From Amborella trichopoda (Eukaryota; Streptophyta; Magnoliopsida; Amborellales; Amborellaceae), in the NCBI RefSeq assembly GCF_000471905.2, contig NW_006497560.1, forward strand, positions 1,969,760 through 2,033,759: a stretch of 64,000 nucleotides of DNA, written 5' to 3'. The translations under genes and the position numbers were made by a program. Shown piece after piece: positions 1-9,336 of this stretch; within the stretch, counting starts at the first letter, position 1; the number at the start of each line of letters is the position of its first letter. The notes beneath the pieces were generated by a model. That model was given only the letters and a program-made list of their open reading frames with translations, was not told the DNA's origin and did not search any database.

Positions 1-229
1 TTAACTCACTTGGGAAGATGACATGAAGTTGCGTTGTGAAGAGTTGATGATGGATGGATGGATGGTGGGTGAACAATGGAGACCAACTACCTGACGGTGA
101 GTATGGCTCGCGGAAGGGTTCGTCGTTTGGTGAGCATGGGTAAGAGTTACTGGAGGAAAAGATGGTGAAGGTGGTGCATACACACGAATGGGCCGGCTAA
201 GGAAGGCGTGCATGAAAATGCATGTAAGT

Positions 230-1320
230 GCATGTGCACGTATGTGGGGGCAACTTTAAGGTCATGCCTCTTAGACCTAGGCAAAGAAGTTTAACATCAT
301 GCTGCCAGGACGTGCACTATAATTTAGGGCCATACAGTTGGACCATGGTTATGCAGATTAAATTCATGAAATTGAGACCATGCAGTTTAAGGTCATATAG
401 TTTGGACCATGACTATGTAGTTTAAGGTCATGCAGCATGGACCAGTGTGTGGGTCCTCATGTAGGTAAAGCTACATGGAGGATGGGTTGTGGATAGAAAT
501 CTGGCTCCCTGGGGATAGAGATAGTTAATGCTATACACAAGTGAGAGGTTTAGATTGAGATGGCGACACTCAAGGAGCGGTAGACGGACGTGACATCACT
601 GGGGATTAGGAGGTCCAATGTAACCTCTTTGGGATAATGAGCAATGGCATGCATGTGACTCTACTGAGGATGATAGGCCAAAGCACAGATGAACCTCATG
701 AGGGTTGATAGGATAAGAAGGGCCCTTATTTCCTTGGGGATAGTGGGTCCTAGTAAGACCTGACTTTTACTGGGATGTTGGTGTGAAACAATCCCATTAG
801 GGGTTAAAGGATAGGTATGACTCTTGCACACATCTAACTCCACTGGGGATGTTGATGAAATACCCTCTCAACAAGGAGGTGTTCTATCTCTCGATTAGAG
901 TTGTGCGTATGGACCCTTTGTTGTGCCGTGTGTTACAGTTTTAGAGTCTTGTAGCTTGGACTATAGCTATGCAGTTTAAAGTCGTGCGTTAGGACCGTGC
1001 AATTTAAGGTCGTGGAACTAGACCTTGGCTACAGTTGAAGGTCATATATATTGGACCATGGCTGTGCAGTTTAAGGTCTTGCAGCATGGACCATGGTCGT
1101 AAGGTGTGAGTCATGAAACATGGACTATGCAGTTTAAGGTAATACAACTAGACCTTCGCTACAGTTTAAGGTCATATAGTTTAGACTGTGGTCGTACAGT
1201 TTTGAGTCGTGTGACAAGAACTAGGCAGTTTAAGGTCATACAACTAGACCACCACTACAGTTTAAGGTCATATAGTTCGGACCGTGAGTTTAGGGTCGTG
1301 CATTTGGACCTAGTGTGGTA
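230..1320 (+). repeat. AAGGTCA tandem repeat array (B copy), with an embedded CCACTGGGGAT block
   Basis: Two blocks (about 230-470 and 955-1320) consist of degenerate units of about 32-38 bp built on cagTTTAAGGTCAtatagTTTGGACCatg. GGTC and GACC inside a unit are complementary. Between them (about 480-900) lie irregular units carrying ctCACTGGGGATa-like cores, with an exact AACTCCACTGGGGA at 836-849. The same family is found inverted in A (16385-16985) and F (58155-58550), and as a short run in E (46673-46850). Short ORFs read across these units are repeat translations, not genes. Confidence 0.85.
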
Positions 1321-1329
1321 AGGGAATTT

Positions 1330-1450
1330 TACTCCATGGGGGATAGAGCCGTCACTGGAGGCTGGACTCCCCAAGGAGTGAGGCTGTGGTGCAGAGGATG
1401 AACTTCTTGAGAGTACAGAACGATAGTCCAACTGAGAATGCCTTGTCATG
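1330..1450 (+). repeat. Short block of CTGG(G)GGAT / CCAAGGAGT repeats in B
   Basis: Degenerate copies of the ACTCCACTGGGGAT-like motif (ccatGGGGGATagagcc, ctCCCCAAGGAGTgagg) continue the block seen at 480-900. This is part of the repeat-bearing region between pol and the 3' LTR of B. No coding potential is visible. Confidence 0.55.
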
Positions 1451-1489
1451 CGTGTGGCACTAAGTGTCGGATGGCGCACACGACATTAG

Positions 1490-1690
1490 GCCCTTTGGTG
1501 AAGAGTGCGGCAATGGCCCTTGGCAAAATGCGCAACAATAATTCGTTCGATGAGGCTCATGGCGATGGCCCTTGATGAAGGCGCGTGGCAATGACCCTTT
1601 GATGAGGGCGCGCGGTGATGGCCTTTGACTAAGGCACGCGGTGATAGCCCTCTGGGTGAAGGGTGCGGCAATAGCCCTCTCAGGTCTCGA
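1490..1690 (+). repeat. About 26-bp tandem repeat with GCCCT...AGGGC inverted arms
   Basis: Some seven degenerate units follow gatgGCCCTttgatgAAGGCgcgcggt. Several units contain GCCCT and AGGGC around a ttgatg-type loop. The array lies about 90 bp upstream of the antisense TATA box at 1780. It is not seen in the corresponding part of A or F, where a GTCGG-type repeat occupies the same place. Confidence 0.7.
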
Positions 1691-1779
1691 GCTTGACCCA
1701 CCCCGGCCTGGTCTTATTGTCACCAAGAACTGGGGACTGAAGCATCATTTCGTTTTGGTCAAGGGCAGACTCTGATGGG

Positions 1780-1787
1780 TATATAAA
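1780..1787 (+). promoter_or_regulatory. TATA box of the antisense ORF in B
   Basis: TATATAAA is followed by a G-rich tract (ggggggg). The same layout, TATATAAGGGGG or TATATAAAGGGGG, occurs on the antisense strand of A (15604-15591) and F (57322-57309). It lies about 960 bp upstream of the presumed start codon of the antisense ORF at 2738. It points against gag-pol of its own element, so it is distinct from the LTR promoter. Promoter function is inferred from motif, conservation and position. Confidence 0.65.
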
Positions 1788-2737
1788 GGGGGGGAAACCG
1801 CACTTTATTGTTTTATTGAAGGGTAAAACAGTAGAGGGGTTTTTAGAGAGGGAGGGCCAAAGCTTTTGGTGAAGGTTTTTCGACGATAACTTCCTAAATA
1901 AAATTTGCAAAGACAAGAGGTTAGGAGCCTTTTTAGTGAGCTTTAAGAGGCCGTGAAGCTTCGTACCGTGATTACGAACATTTTCAAGAAGTGTTGAGGC
2001 TTTTCGAGAAAGCAACAAAGCTTCTCGGGCCTTAGCAGGACTTGTAGAGGTGCTTTGCCGGGGTTTGAACACTTCTCCGGTCGTTCTGCTGCTACAAGGG
2101 AGATTACAACGAGTTCAGAGGACTCGGTAGATCGTCTGGTTATTAGAAGAGAAGAATGGAGAACAACAGTGGGCTCACCGGGAACTCAACAGAATTCTAG
2201 TGAGTTAGTGGTGAACTAGCTGAAGTGGGAAGAGCAGGGAGAGGGGAGATCCACAGAGTCTCAGGGAAGCCTTTTAAGGATTTCTGGTGGTTTTCTGCTA
2301 AGTGGAAGGCAGGGAAGGATTTTCTCGATAGATGGAAGTGAATTCCCGGCGAGGAGGGGAATCACCGGTGGGAACTCGAAGGGGTAGAGGAGGAGATGTG
2401 CGTTCATGATACGAAGGGTCATGGGACAGCGAATGGTCACCCTCCACATGTACAGTGGCAGGCCACACCGTGAGTCTCAGGCGGTGTGCCCAAATTTCAA
2501 GCGACACGCGTGCGACACGTGCTGACAACGAGAGCGAGGCATTAATATGCCTTGGTCGTGAGACATCGATAACCCTCGCTTGATCGCGAGGCGACTATTC
2601 CCTCTTGGTGGAAGATAGCGATACTCTTGCTTTTGGTTACGAGAGGGCGATAGCATCTTAGTGGGCAGAGGGTGATAGTCCATCCCTGGTGAGCGCAGCT
2701 TGTTCGTGGCCGCCTAGCGTCCTTTGCTTTTGTTCAA
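1788..2737 (+). other. Presumed leader of the antisense ORF of B, with short repeats
   Basis: About 950 bp between the TATA box and ATG 2738 hold no convincing ORF. The stretch 2470-2700 contains degenerate units of about 45 bp built on gcGAGGcgatagtccCTCttgg. The rest shows no recognisable gene or RNA. Minus-strand ORFs called here have no matching counterpart in A or F and are probably chance. Confidence 0.45.
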
Positions 2738-2821
2738 ATGGCTGAGTCTTCGGGGGCCATTCTAAACATGAAGAACCTCCCACAAGAAGGGTAGGTCGGT
2801 ACTGATGCATTCTCTAGCGAG
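2738..2821 (+). pseudogene. Antisense ORF of B, first 28 codons, cut by element A
   Basis: The frame opens at ATG 2738 (start MAESSGAILN), has one in-frame TAG at codon 19 and reaches the target duplication GCGAG at 2817-2821. The same frame resumes without a shift at 21770, after element A and the second GCGAG. That continuity is the best evidence that this is the N-terminus of the protein described at 21770-25352. The start codon is the first ATG of that frame after the leader and has not been tested otherwise. Confidence 0.6.
2817..2821. repeat. Target-site duplication GCGAG, left copy (element A)
   Basis: GCGAG directly precedes the LTR start TGTTTGAAC at 2822 and is repeated at 21765-21769, directly after the LTR end CTAACCA. 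A perfect 5-bp duplication is typical of Ty3/gypsy integration and fixes both ends of A. Confidence 0.95.
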
Positions 2822-4106
2822 TGTTTGAACTTATGTTTTTGCACCTTGGTCCCTGATAGGAAGCTGATCAATAAAGCCTACAAAATAATGGAAATTTTGA
2901 TGATCTCAGAATTGTCCCAGAATTGGTCAAGATCTTCATCAGTACTTCAAAAGATTACCTGTCAATTTTTATCATGACCAGACATGTATAAGGCAGTGAA
3001 CATAAAGAAGCAATTTCAGCGAAATCAGTCTCTATAACTAGAGCCATACTTTTAGTATCTCAAACAGCTGTGCGACCATCGCCATTAGATCTAACAAGGT
3101 CGAAAACCCCTATGGGTCAAGTTTCGGCTTAATCAGGCACTCCAAGACATAGTTATAGGTGAAATATCGAAAAGGGTTAAGCCGCAGACTATTCCCGTGT
3201 TGCCCCACCAAACTCAAAGACCATTAAAGGTGTTTGTTTCTATAGTTACGGGCAGTTACTTTTGAGGTCTATATCTCATTCGTTCCAAGTTAGATCAATC
3301 CCAAATTTGGTGAGTACATTCGTCTCATCAAGACGAGCAATTCGATAAGTGGTACGCCCCGTGATGACGCTTGAGTAGAGAGAAAAACTAAATCAAATTC
3401 GTTGATCTATAAAGGAAGTTGCAGAAAATTCAACAGTAACATGCCTCGTACGAGCAGCCAGATCATGACGCTCCCACACCCGATCGGCATGAAACCAATT
3501 GCATTATGTGTGTGAGGTCCGAGGCTATCTCTGGTCCAAACCTCTTGTACGATGAACGGTTGAATTTCACTCAAGAAGGTGTCAAAGCTGTTATAAATTC
3601 TGACTATTGGATTTCAAGATTTCGATTAAAAACTCAAGACGACGAAATCTTCATCTGGACATGAAATCAAGCTATGTTTATCGCAACGTGATCGTGACGG
3701 CATGCTCAGTGTGATTCAATGAAGAAGTCACAAAGAAACATCAAGGAACGAGCACACAATTGTTCCGAAGTTTTCAAGATTTATCCAAAAGTCAAGTCTC
3801 ATGATCACGGCTCAAAAACATGATTCATGGCTCGAAGTTGGTATCAAAACGATCGTCATGCTAAGCCTTATAAGAAAACAATAATATTTAAATCAAATGA
3901 GCATCAGAATGACCTCGGGTCAGCCATGTAAGATCATGCAAGTTCTCGGGCTACAGTAGAGACTGTTCTAGAATTTCACACATTGTTAGGCAAGGGTAAA
4001 CCAATCGCTTTTCACCCATTTTTAGATTTTCTTTAAATTCATTTAAATTGTAATTATCTTCAATTCTAGATAGGTTTTTGGCATACACCCATGTTTTTGC
4101 CCAATT

Positions 4107-4118
4107 CTATATAAATAG
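4107..4118 (+). promoter_or_regulatory. LTR promoter TATA box (A, 5' LTR)
   Basis: CTATATAAATAG lies about 1.29 kb into the LTR and about 50 bp before AATAAA. The same site occurs in the 3' LTR at 19768-19779 and in F (54704-54711, 61333-61338). In C the equivalent site has lost its TATA core. Transcription would start about 30 bp downstream. Confidence 0.8.
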
Positions 4119-4166
4119 ACAATGTCTCATTGTACAAAGGACAGATGCATTCCTCTTGGATCAATC

Positions 4167-4172
4167 AATAAA
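4167..4172 (+). terminator. Polyadenylation signal AATAAA (A, 5' LTR)
   Basis: AATAAA lies in tggatcaatcAATAAAattc, about 50-60 bp downstream of the TATA box and so within or next to R. It is repeated at 19828-19833 in the 3' LTR, where it would end the genomic RNA, and at 61389-61394 in F. Confidence 0.7.
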
Positions 4173-4254
4173 ATTCTAGATTTTTCCTAAGCATGTGGGT
4201 ACATCTTGAAGAGAGAGAGAGGAGAAAAAAAGGGTCGGTACCCTTCGAGCATAT

Positions 4255-4495
4255 AACTTTCTCTCTCCTCCCATCTTCTCATCTTTATCTCTTTCTTTGT
4301 CCTCCCATTTCTTGTCTCTATCTCTTTCTCTCTCCTCCCCTCTTCTCGTCTTTATCTCTTTCTTTCTCCTCCCCTCTTCTCATCTTTCCCTTTTCCTCTC
4401 TCCTCCCCTCTTCTTGTCTTTATCTCTTTCTCTCTCCTCCCTTATTCTCATCTTTATCTCTTTCTCTCTTTTCTTCTCATCTTTATCTCGTCTGT
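4255..4495 (+). repeat. CT-rich tandem repeat of about 38 bp in the LTR (A, 5' copy)
   Basis: Six or so units of the type TCTCTCCTCCCCTCTTCTCgtctttatctctttc. The 3' LTR has the same array at about 19920-20110. Ser/Leu/Phe-rich ORFs on the plus strand and Arg/Glu/Lys-rich ORFs on the minus strand here are low-complexity artefacts. Confidence 0.85.
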
Positions 4496-4504
4496 TCTTC
4501 GTTT

Positions 4505-5335
4505 GTTGCAGTCGGCGAAGCCTAGCACCAGTTGGATTTTTCTCTCTCATTCTGTTTTGTTGTAGTCGGCGAAGGTTAACGTCGATTGCATTTTCTCTCT
4601 TCTCTTTTGACATAGTCGATGAAGCCTAGCGCCGACTGCATTCTTCTCTCTTCTTTTGACACAATCGACGAAGCGTAGCACTGACTGCATTTTCTCTCCT
4701 TCTCTTCTGTTGCAGTCGGTGAAGCCTAGCGCGGACTGCATTTTCTCTCTTCTTTTGTTACTGTCGGTGAAACCTAGCACCAACTGTGTTTTCTCTCTCT
4801 TCTTCTGTCACAATCAGTGAAGCCTTGCGTCAACGGAAATTTTTCTCTCTTCTTCTATCATAATCAGTGAATCCTAGCACCGACTATATTTTCTCTCTCT
4901 TCTTCTGTCACAGTCAGTAAAGCCTAATGCCGAATGTGTATTCTCTCTCTACTTCTGTCACATAGACGACGCTTAGCACCTATTACATTTTCTCTCTTCT
5001 TCTGTCACAGTCGGTGAAGCTTAGCACCGATTGTGTTTTCTCTCTCTTCTGTTGTCACAGTTAGCAAAGCATAGTGTTGACTTTGTTTTCTCTTTCTTTT
5101 GTCACAATAAGTAAAGCCTGGCGCCGACTGTGTTGTCTCTCTCTTCTTCTGTCATAATCGGTGAAGCCTAACGTCAACTACATCTTCTCTCTTTTCTTCT
5201 GGCTCAGCCGGGGAAGCCTAGCATCAATTGTGTCTTCTCTCTCTTTTCCTTTGTATAACACAGTCGATAAAGCCTAGCACCGAGTACATTTTCTCTCTCT
5301 TCCTTCTAACACAGTTAGCAATGCCTAGCACCCAC
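4505..5335 (+). repeat. Array of about 17 inverted-repeat units (about 50 bp) in the transcribed part of the LTR (A, 5' copy)
   Basis: The consensus unit is CACAGTCGGTG-aagcctag-CACCGACTGTG followed by a CT-rich spacer (ttttctctctcttcttctgt). The 11-bp arms are complementary around an 8-nt loop. Individual units have decayed arms, for example CACAGTCGGTG/CACCGATTGTG at 5006-5035. The array lies downstream of the TATA box and so would fall in the 5' leader of the genomic RNA. Equivalent arrays with other arm sequences occur in C and F. Confidence 0.9.
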
Positions 5336-6120
5336 TGCGCCTTCCTCTTGCCTTTCATACTCTTCTCTTCCTTTCTTCTCCCTCCTTCCTTTTGTTCCCT
5401 TCTTCTTTTATTTCATTTCTTATTCTTTCCTCATAACCATCATTTTGTTATTCGACTAAGGGGGATTGAGGTTGGCCTCTCATGGTAGTCCTATCGTCTT
5501 GTCGTAATGTTGTTGTGCCAAGATTACTTGGCTCGCATTATTGCCACGAAAGACTAATCAACATGTCTAGCTAATCGGTACTGGTAATGACATCTAGTAG
5601 TAATCTTGTGAGCTGGTCTTAGTTCCCGAGCCTGTTTTACTACCACGTCAGGCCAATTATTCACCATCCTAGTCACCGCTCGGATCCTAACGCTCAGTCG
5701 AATTCTTCTCTCCCTAGATTTTTGTTCTCTTATTTTTCGTTTTGAATGTGCATGCTTGTGTACATTCATCAAAGAGGACAAGGGTGAGGTCAGACCCACC
5801 TGTCTTATAACCTTTGTCATATGTGTGTGATTGTAGAAAAACAGAAGAACACAAGCCAAGGGAGGTGATTCCATGCCAGTTTTATTACTTTGGGGCTTTC
5901 TTCGTGATCTAAGAGGGTGCCCACGTGAGCCAGCCCATGTAAGTCCCGAACCCACCTTAAATTCCTCTCTCACCGGTTGGTAACACCTGTTCCCGCTCTC
6001 GAACAAGATTCCAAAGAGAGAGATCTCAAAAATGTCTTGGGTCTTTCCTCAAGAGCCGAGACGCGTGCCGCCCGATCCTCCAAAGGATGGGAAGGGTGAG
6101 ATCAAGGAACCTAACAAGCT

Positions 6121-6138
6121 TGGCAACTCCACTGGGGA
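6121..6138 (+). other. Primer-binding site of element A
   Basis: TGGCAACTCCACTGGGGA lies 3 nt (gct) after the LTR end. It differs by one base from the Tat-type PBS TGGCGACTCCACTGGGGA, and B (31394-31377) and C (39690-39673) have variants at the same spacing. PBSs of Ogre/Tat elements are described as complementary to a tRNA-Arg 3' end. I take the primer identity from that knowledge and not from the sequence. Confidence 0.85.
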
Positions 6139-6221
6139 GATACTACCCCTTAGTCGGATCATTCCTGTTTGGCTAGTTTCTTCTTTTATTTGCTTTCATT
6201 ATCTTTTCGCATTTTATTTAT

Positions 6222-7660
6222 GGCTTGCGGGTTCTATATCCCATTTATCCGGATCGGGGATATTCTTATCCTCGCATCCAAGAGTGTCCCTAAGGATCAA
6301 GTTCCTCAAAATTCGTTCCCAACCATCCTCTTGAGAAAAGACCCATTTTCTAGCTCCCACGTCTTAACCTAGACTGGTACGAGGCAAGACTTAAAGGTCC
6401 CTCATTCCTCATCTCTTCGCTCTGGTGGAAACTCCACCAAGGTTCCCTGCATCGGCAACACTTTTGTTGCCCCACACAGTATGCAACCAGCCACTGGCAA
6501 GTCACTTTCTTGTCGTGTTTCTGAGGTATGCCGGAAGGCTGTCCAGTCCCTTTCTGCAAAAGGCAAACAAGCTGTCATTGCTTCTGTGGGTCACCATAAG
6601 GCTACCCCTCACATTTCTACACCATTGGTTTCTATCCTTAGAGGCTCAACACATCGAGGCGGAAACCCCATGGTCTACACCCCTCACACACACCACAAGG
6701 CTCGTGGATCACCCACTCGAGCCACACCTCGTGGCAACCCTTATGCTACCTCGAGTCAGCATCCATGAACAAACCTTCTATGGCCAGGTCTTGTGCACGC
6801 TGATCACATGCATCTCACTGCTCGGGGCAACACTGTCATTATGCCAACCCGAGTACACAGGAGACGACCTCCTTGTCTTCCTATTCTGCACACACATGTG
6901 CACCCTTTAAGGGGCAGGCCTAAACCTGTTCTCCTATAGACACTTGCTCGTAGTTCTTGGCCTCCTAAGGCCAGATCACTTGCATGAGCCCAAGCTGACC
7001 CCCAGGTCTCCCATAATCCTTCTTCATGGGGCGTACACGCGTCACCATTATAAAAATCCCCTCGCCTTAAACTTGAGCCTTCTCATGACTCAATCCTACT
7101 TTGGCCCACTACTCCTACATCGAGTAAGCACCTTCAGCCTTGGTACTTGAAGGTTTTCCCCATGAGTACCATCCTAAACCAGCCCTGTCACTTTGGTCAT
7201 ATCTCTGAAGCTCATAAGAGAGCTCAGGGTATTGACCTAATGGAAAATCGAGTCCTTCATCCTCCCCGGCCCTAGATGACACCAGCTTTTGGCCTCCATC
7301 CATGACCGTACCTGATGGAAACAGCTCTCGTATGGTCAATAAGAGCTGACTAGCAGTGACCTAGATTGCATTTTTGGGGCGAGTTCAATCAAAACCTCAA
7401 GGCATGATGCGATAGAGGTGTACAAATTTTGACCAGGGAGGTGACGAAGGCAGTCAAAACAACTAATTCGGACGACCTTCTTCATTTGTATCCCTTCTAC
7501 CCCCTTCAAGCGATGAAGCCTGAAGAAGAGCTCCATGAGCCCTGTGCTATGGTTGCTATCGTACAATAAGAGCCAACCACTCAGCGGCCACGATCCCAAG
7601 ACCATCGAGAACCGGTCCAAACGTGATCAGCATATAAGACTCGAGTTAAGTCAAGGCATG
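6222..7660 (+). pseudogene. ORF1-like region between LTR and gag (A), degenerate
   Basis: The region starts near ATG 6222 (MACGFYIPFIRIGD) and is broken by stops and shifts. Comparable protein stretches occur at the same place in C (39604 downward) and B (31311 downward). Shared pieces include a FNPFIRIGDFLILA-like start, a K-S-L...EVCRKA...SAKGKQ segment (about 6495-6570) and STRATPRG (about 6715-6740). Ogre elements are known to carry an extra ORF1 of unknown role upstream of gag, and this is probably its counterpart. It could also be an extended N-terminus of gag, because the similarity runs on into gag. No known domain is recognised. Confidence 0.55.
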
Positions 7661-7671
7661 CTAGCCCCCTA

Positions 7672-9336
7672 GTGACTGACCTACCACGTACGACCCGTCA
7701 AGTTCCTAAGTCCTCAGTTGCCACTAATGTTGACCTCCATAGAGAAACGGTCAGCATAATGGTTGTAAGCAAGCCCAGTGATGTGCATGAAGAGCGCATG
7801 AACAAGTTTGTGGATATGGTGCCCTCGATGATGGAAAAGATCGATTGTATCGACACCGCACGACAGTCGGCTAACCATGCGGTCAAGTCCCATCACTCTG
7901 ATGGTGCACCTCCACGGCAACCCCCTCCTTCTACCTCATAGGAAAATTCTGTCCCTCATCCCGTCTCTCAAACAGACATTGACGCTATGGTGACCCATAG
8001 CTTAAAGAACAAACAAATCCCAGGAATACAAAGTGTGATGCCTTATCAAAGACCATACCCCTCATATATTGACTAGATTTCGTTTCCCTCAAATTATAAG
8101 AAATGGAAGTTTCCTTTATTCAATGGAACCACGTCCTCAAACCAGCATATTGCCCACTTCAAGGCAGCATGTCTAGAAACAGCAGCTGATGGGAAACTTC
8201 TTCTCTGATAGTTCGTTGAGACCCTCAATGGCCCAGCATTTCAATGATATGCCCGACTTCCTCCAAACTCGTTACATACATGGGAGGAGATGGAGAAACT
8301 ATTCTATCAACACTTCTATGAGGTCGAGAGGGAGGTTCAAACCATCAAACTTCTCACCCTGACTCAAGAACCCGATGAGCCCATGGATCAGTTCATATCA
8401 AGATGGAGAAATTTTGCTTCTCGCCATCCTAATCCTATGCCGGAAAAGGAGCAGTCCAAACTTGTGTGCGGAACATGCGACCCGTGATCGTTCCACATGT
8501 CAAGGCCTCTAATTCGACCTCCATGTCGGAGTTGATCTCTAAATCAGTTTGCATAGAAAGTTTATCACTCCACCATGGTGGGATATGTCAACCATCTACA
8601 AGCTTAGCAAACAACTGGGCCAATGGTAGCTCTCAGAATAACACACGGGGCAGCCAACAGAATGGGTAATCAGTGCAGCCGTCATGGTCACTGATTCAAA
8701 GAAGGCTTCCTCCCAAACTTTGGACCTCTCTAAAGGGGTAAGCACGACAAAGGTAACACCCCAGGCTAGAACACAAGAACAGTCGTACAATCGTGTACCC
8801 CCACCAGCCAACCTTGATCAGGATGATTATTTCACCAGGCATAGGAACAAGGCCTATCACTTCGAGAAGGAATGGGTCCCTGTGTTGTTTCGGTTATTAT
8901 TGGAACAGAATATGATTCATCTTCCAGAAGCCAAGTTCCTCGATCAACTCGACCTTGACACTCAAGTGAATTATTGTGCCTATCAGCAAAGGATCAATCA
9001 TCCTACAGATGACTACTACACGCTGAAGGATATTATCGAAGCCCTGTTTCAGAAGGATCAAATAAAGCATGAAGACTTAATGAAGGCCTTTGGGGCAGCC
9101 GAGGTCTCCCATGCCATAACCATCCAAGAGGAAGACAAAATGCTTGGTATCCTTTACACCTTCTTCATTATAATGCTTCAGGAAGGCATAATCACACTGA
9201 AGCAAGCAAGAAAACCCCATCCCCTTGCTAAGGGGATTGAAGATCGTTGGTGCCCGTACCATCAGATAAGAGGCCATTACATGTTGGATTGCACAAGTCT
9301 CCTTGATATATTTGTAAAGAAAATATGGGAGTGTTA
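7672..9336 (+). pseudogene. gag: gag (capsid/nucleocapsid) of element A, broken
   Basis: The capsid core runs from about 8060 to 8560 (YPSYID...FPLFNGTTS, FVETLNGPAFQ, NSLHTWEEMEKLFYQHFY, PMDQFISRWRNFASRHP). It has the layout of Tat-type Gag, which packages genomic RNA. After it come two nucleocapsid-like motifs, CAYQQRINHPTDDYYTLK (about 8980-9030), which lacks the last Cys kept in C, and CPYHQIRGHYMLDC (about 9251-9292). Stops break the capsid part at several points (for example at 7939, near 8074 and near 8487), while 8684-9336 is open. The first ATG in frame (7672) is used, and the true start may lie further upstream. Confidence 0.75.

Larger units (their letters stand above)
1..2821 (-). 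mobile_element. Element B (Tat-type Ty3/gypsy), left fragment: 3' non-coding part and start of its antisense ORF
   Basis: This is the part of B between its lost pol genes and its 3' LTR, which lies off the left edge. Read on the minus strand it parallels the segment after integrase in element A: positions 1-230 match the reverse complement of about 17000-17240, and the AAGGTCA repeats, the CCACTGGGGAT repeats and the TATA box follow in the same order. The fragment stops at 2821, where A is inserted, and resumes at 21770. The assignment to B rests on this order, on the target duplication and on the reading frame that continues across A. Confidence 0.8.
2822..6117 (+). repeat. 5' LTR of element A (3296 bp)
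   Basis: It begins TGTTTGAAC and ends CTAACAA, where the 3' LTR has CTAACCA, so the terminal CA is mutated. U3 runs to the TATA box at 4107, and a polyadenylation signal lies at 4167. The transcribed part holds a CT-rich repeat (4255-4495) and an array of inverted-repeat units (4505-5335). It closes with about 650 bp resembling the LTR ends of B, C, D and F, including a segment near 5750-6000 ('cacctgtcttataacc', 'ttcttcgtgatctaagaggg'). Confidence 0.93.

Noticed and set aside
1460-2072. Minus-strand ORFs of 71-130 codons around the antisense TATA box of B
   Set aside because: They read repeats and the leader backwards. No counterpart is seen in A or F.
4193-4629. Ser/Leu/Phe-rich ORFs in CT-rich DNA (also 19856-20199, 43134-43356, 54750-55076, 61377-62788)
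   Set aside because: They translate the pyrimidine tandem repeats of the LTRs. Several frames and both strands are open at once and the protein is low-complexity.
4505-5335. CRISPR-like array of evenly spaced palindromic repeats
   Set aside because: Units are degenerate, spacers are repeated CT-rich sequence, and the array lies inside a plant retrotransposon LTR.
5554-6006. 150-codon minus-strand ORF at the end of the A 5' LTR (also 21398-21791)
   Set aside because: It lies in conserved LTR sequence. The frame is not maintained in the corresponding parts of D and F, so it is probably chance.
6425-6910. 161-codon plus ORF overlapping the ORF1-like region of A
   Set aside because: It is in a different frame from the stretches shared with B and C and so looks like a shadow of the decayed ORF1 region.
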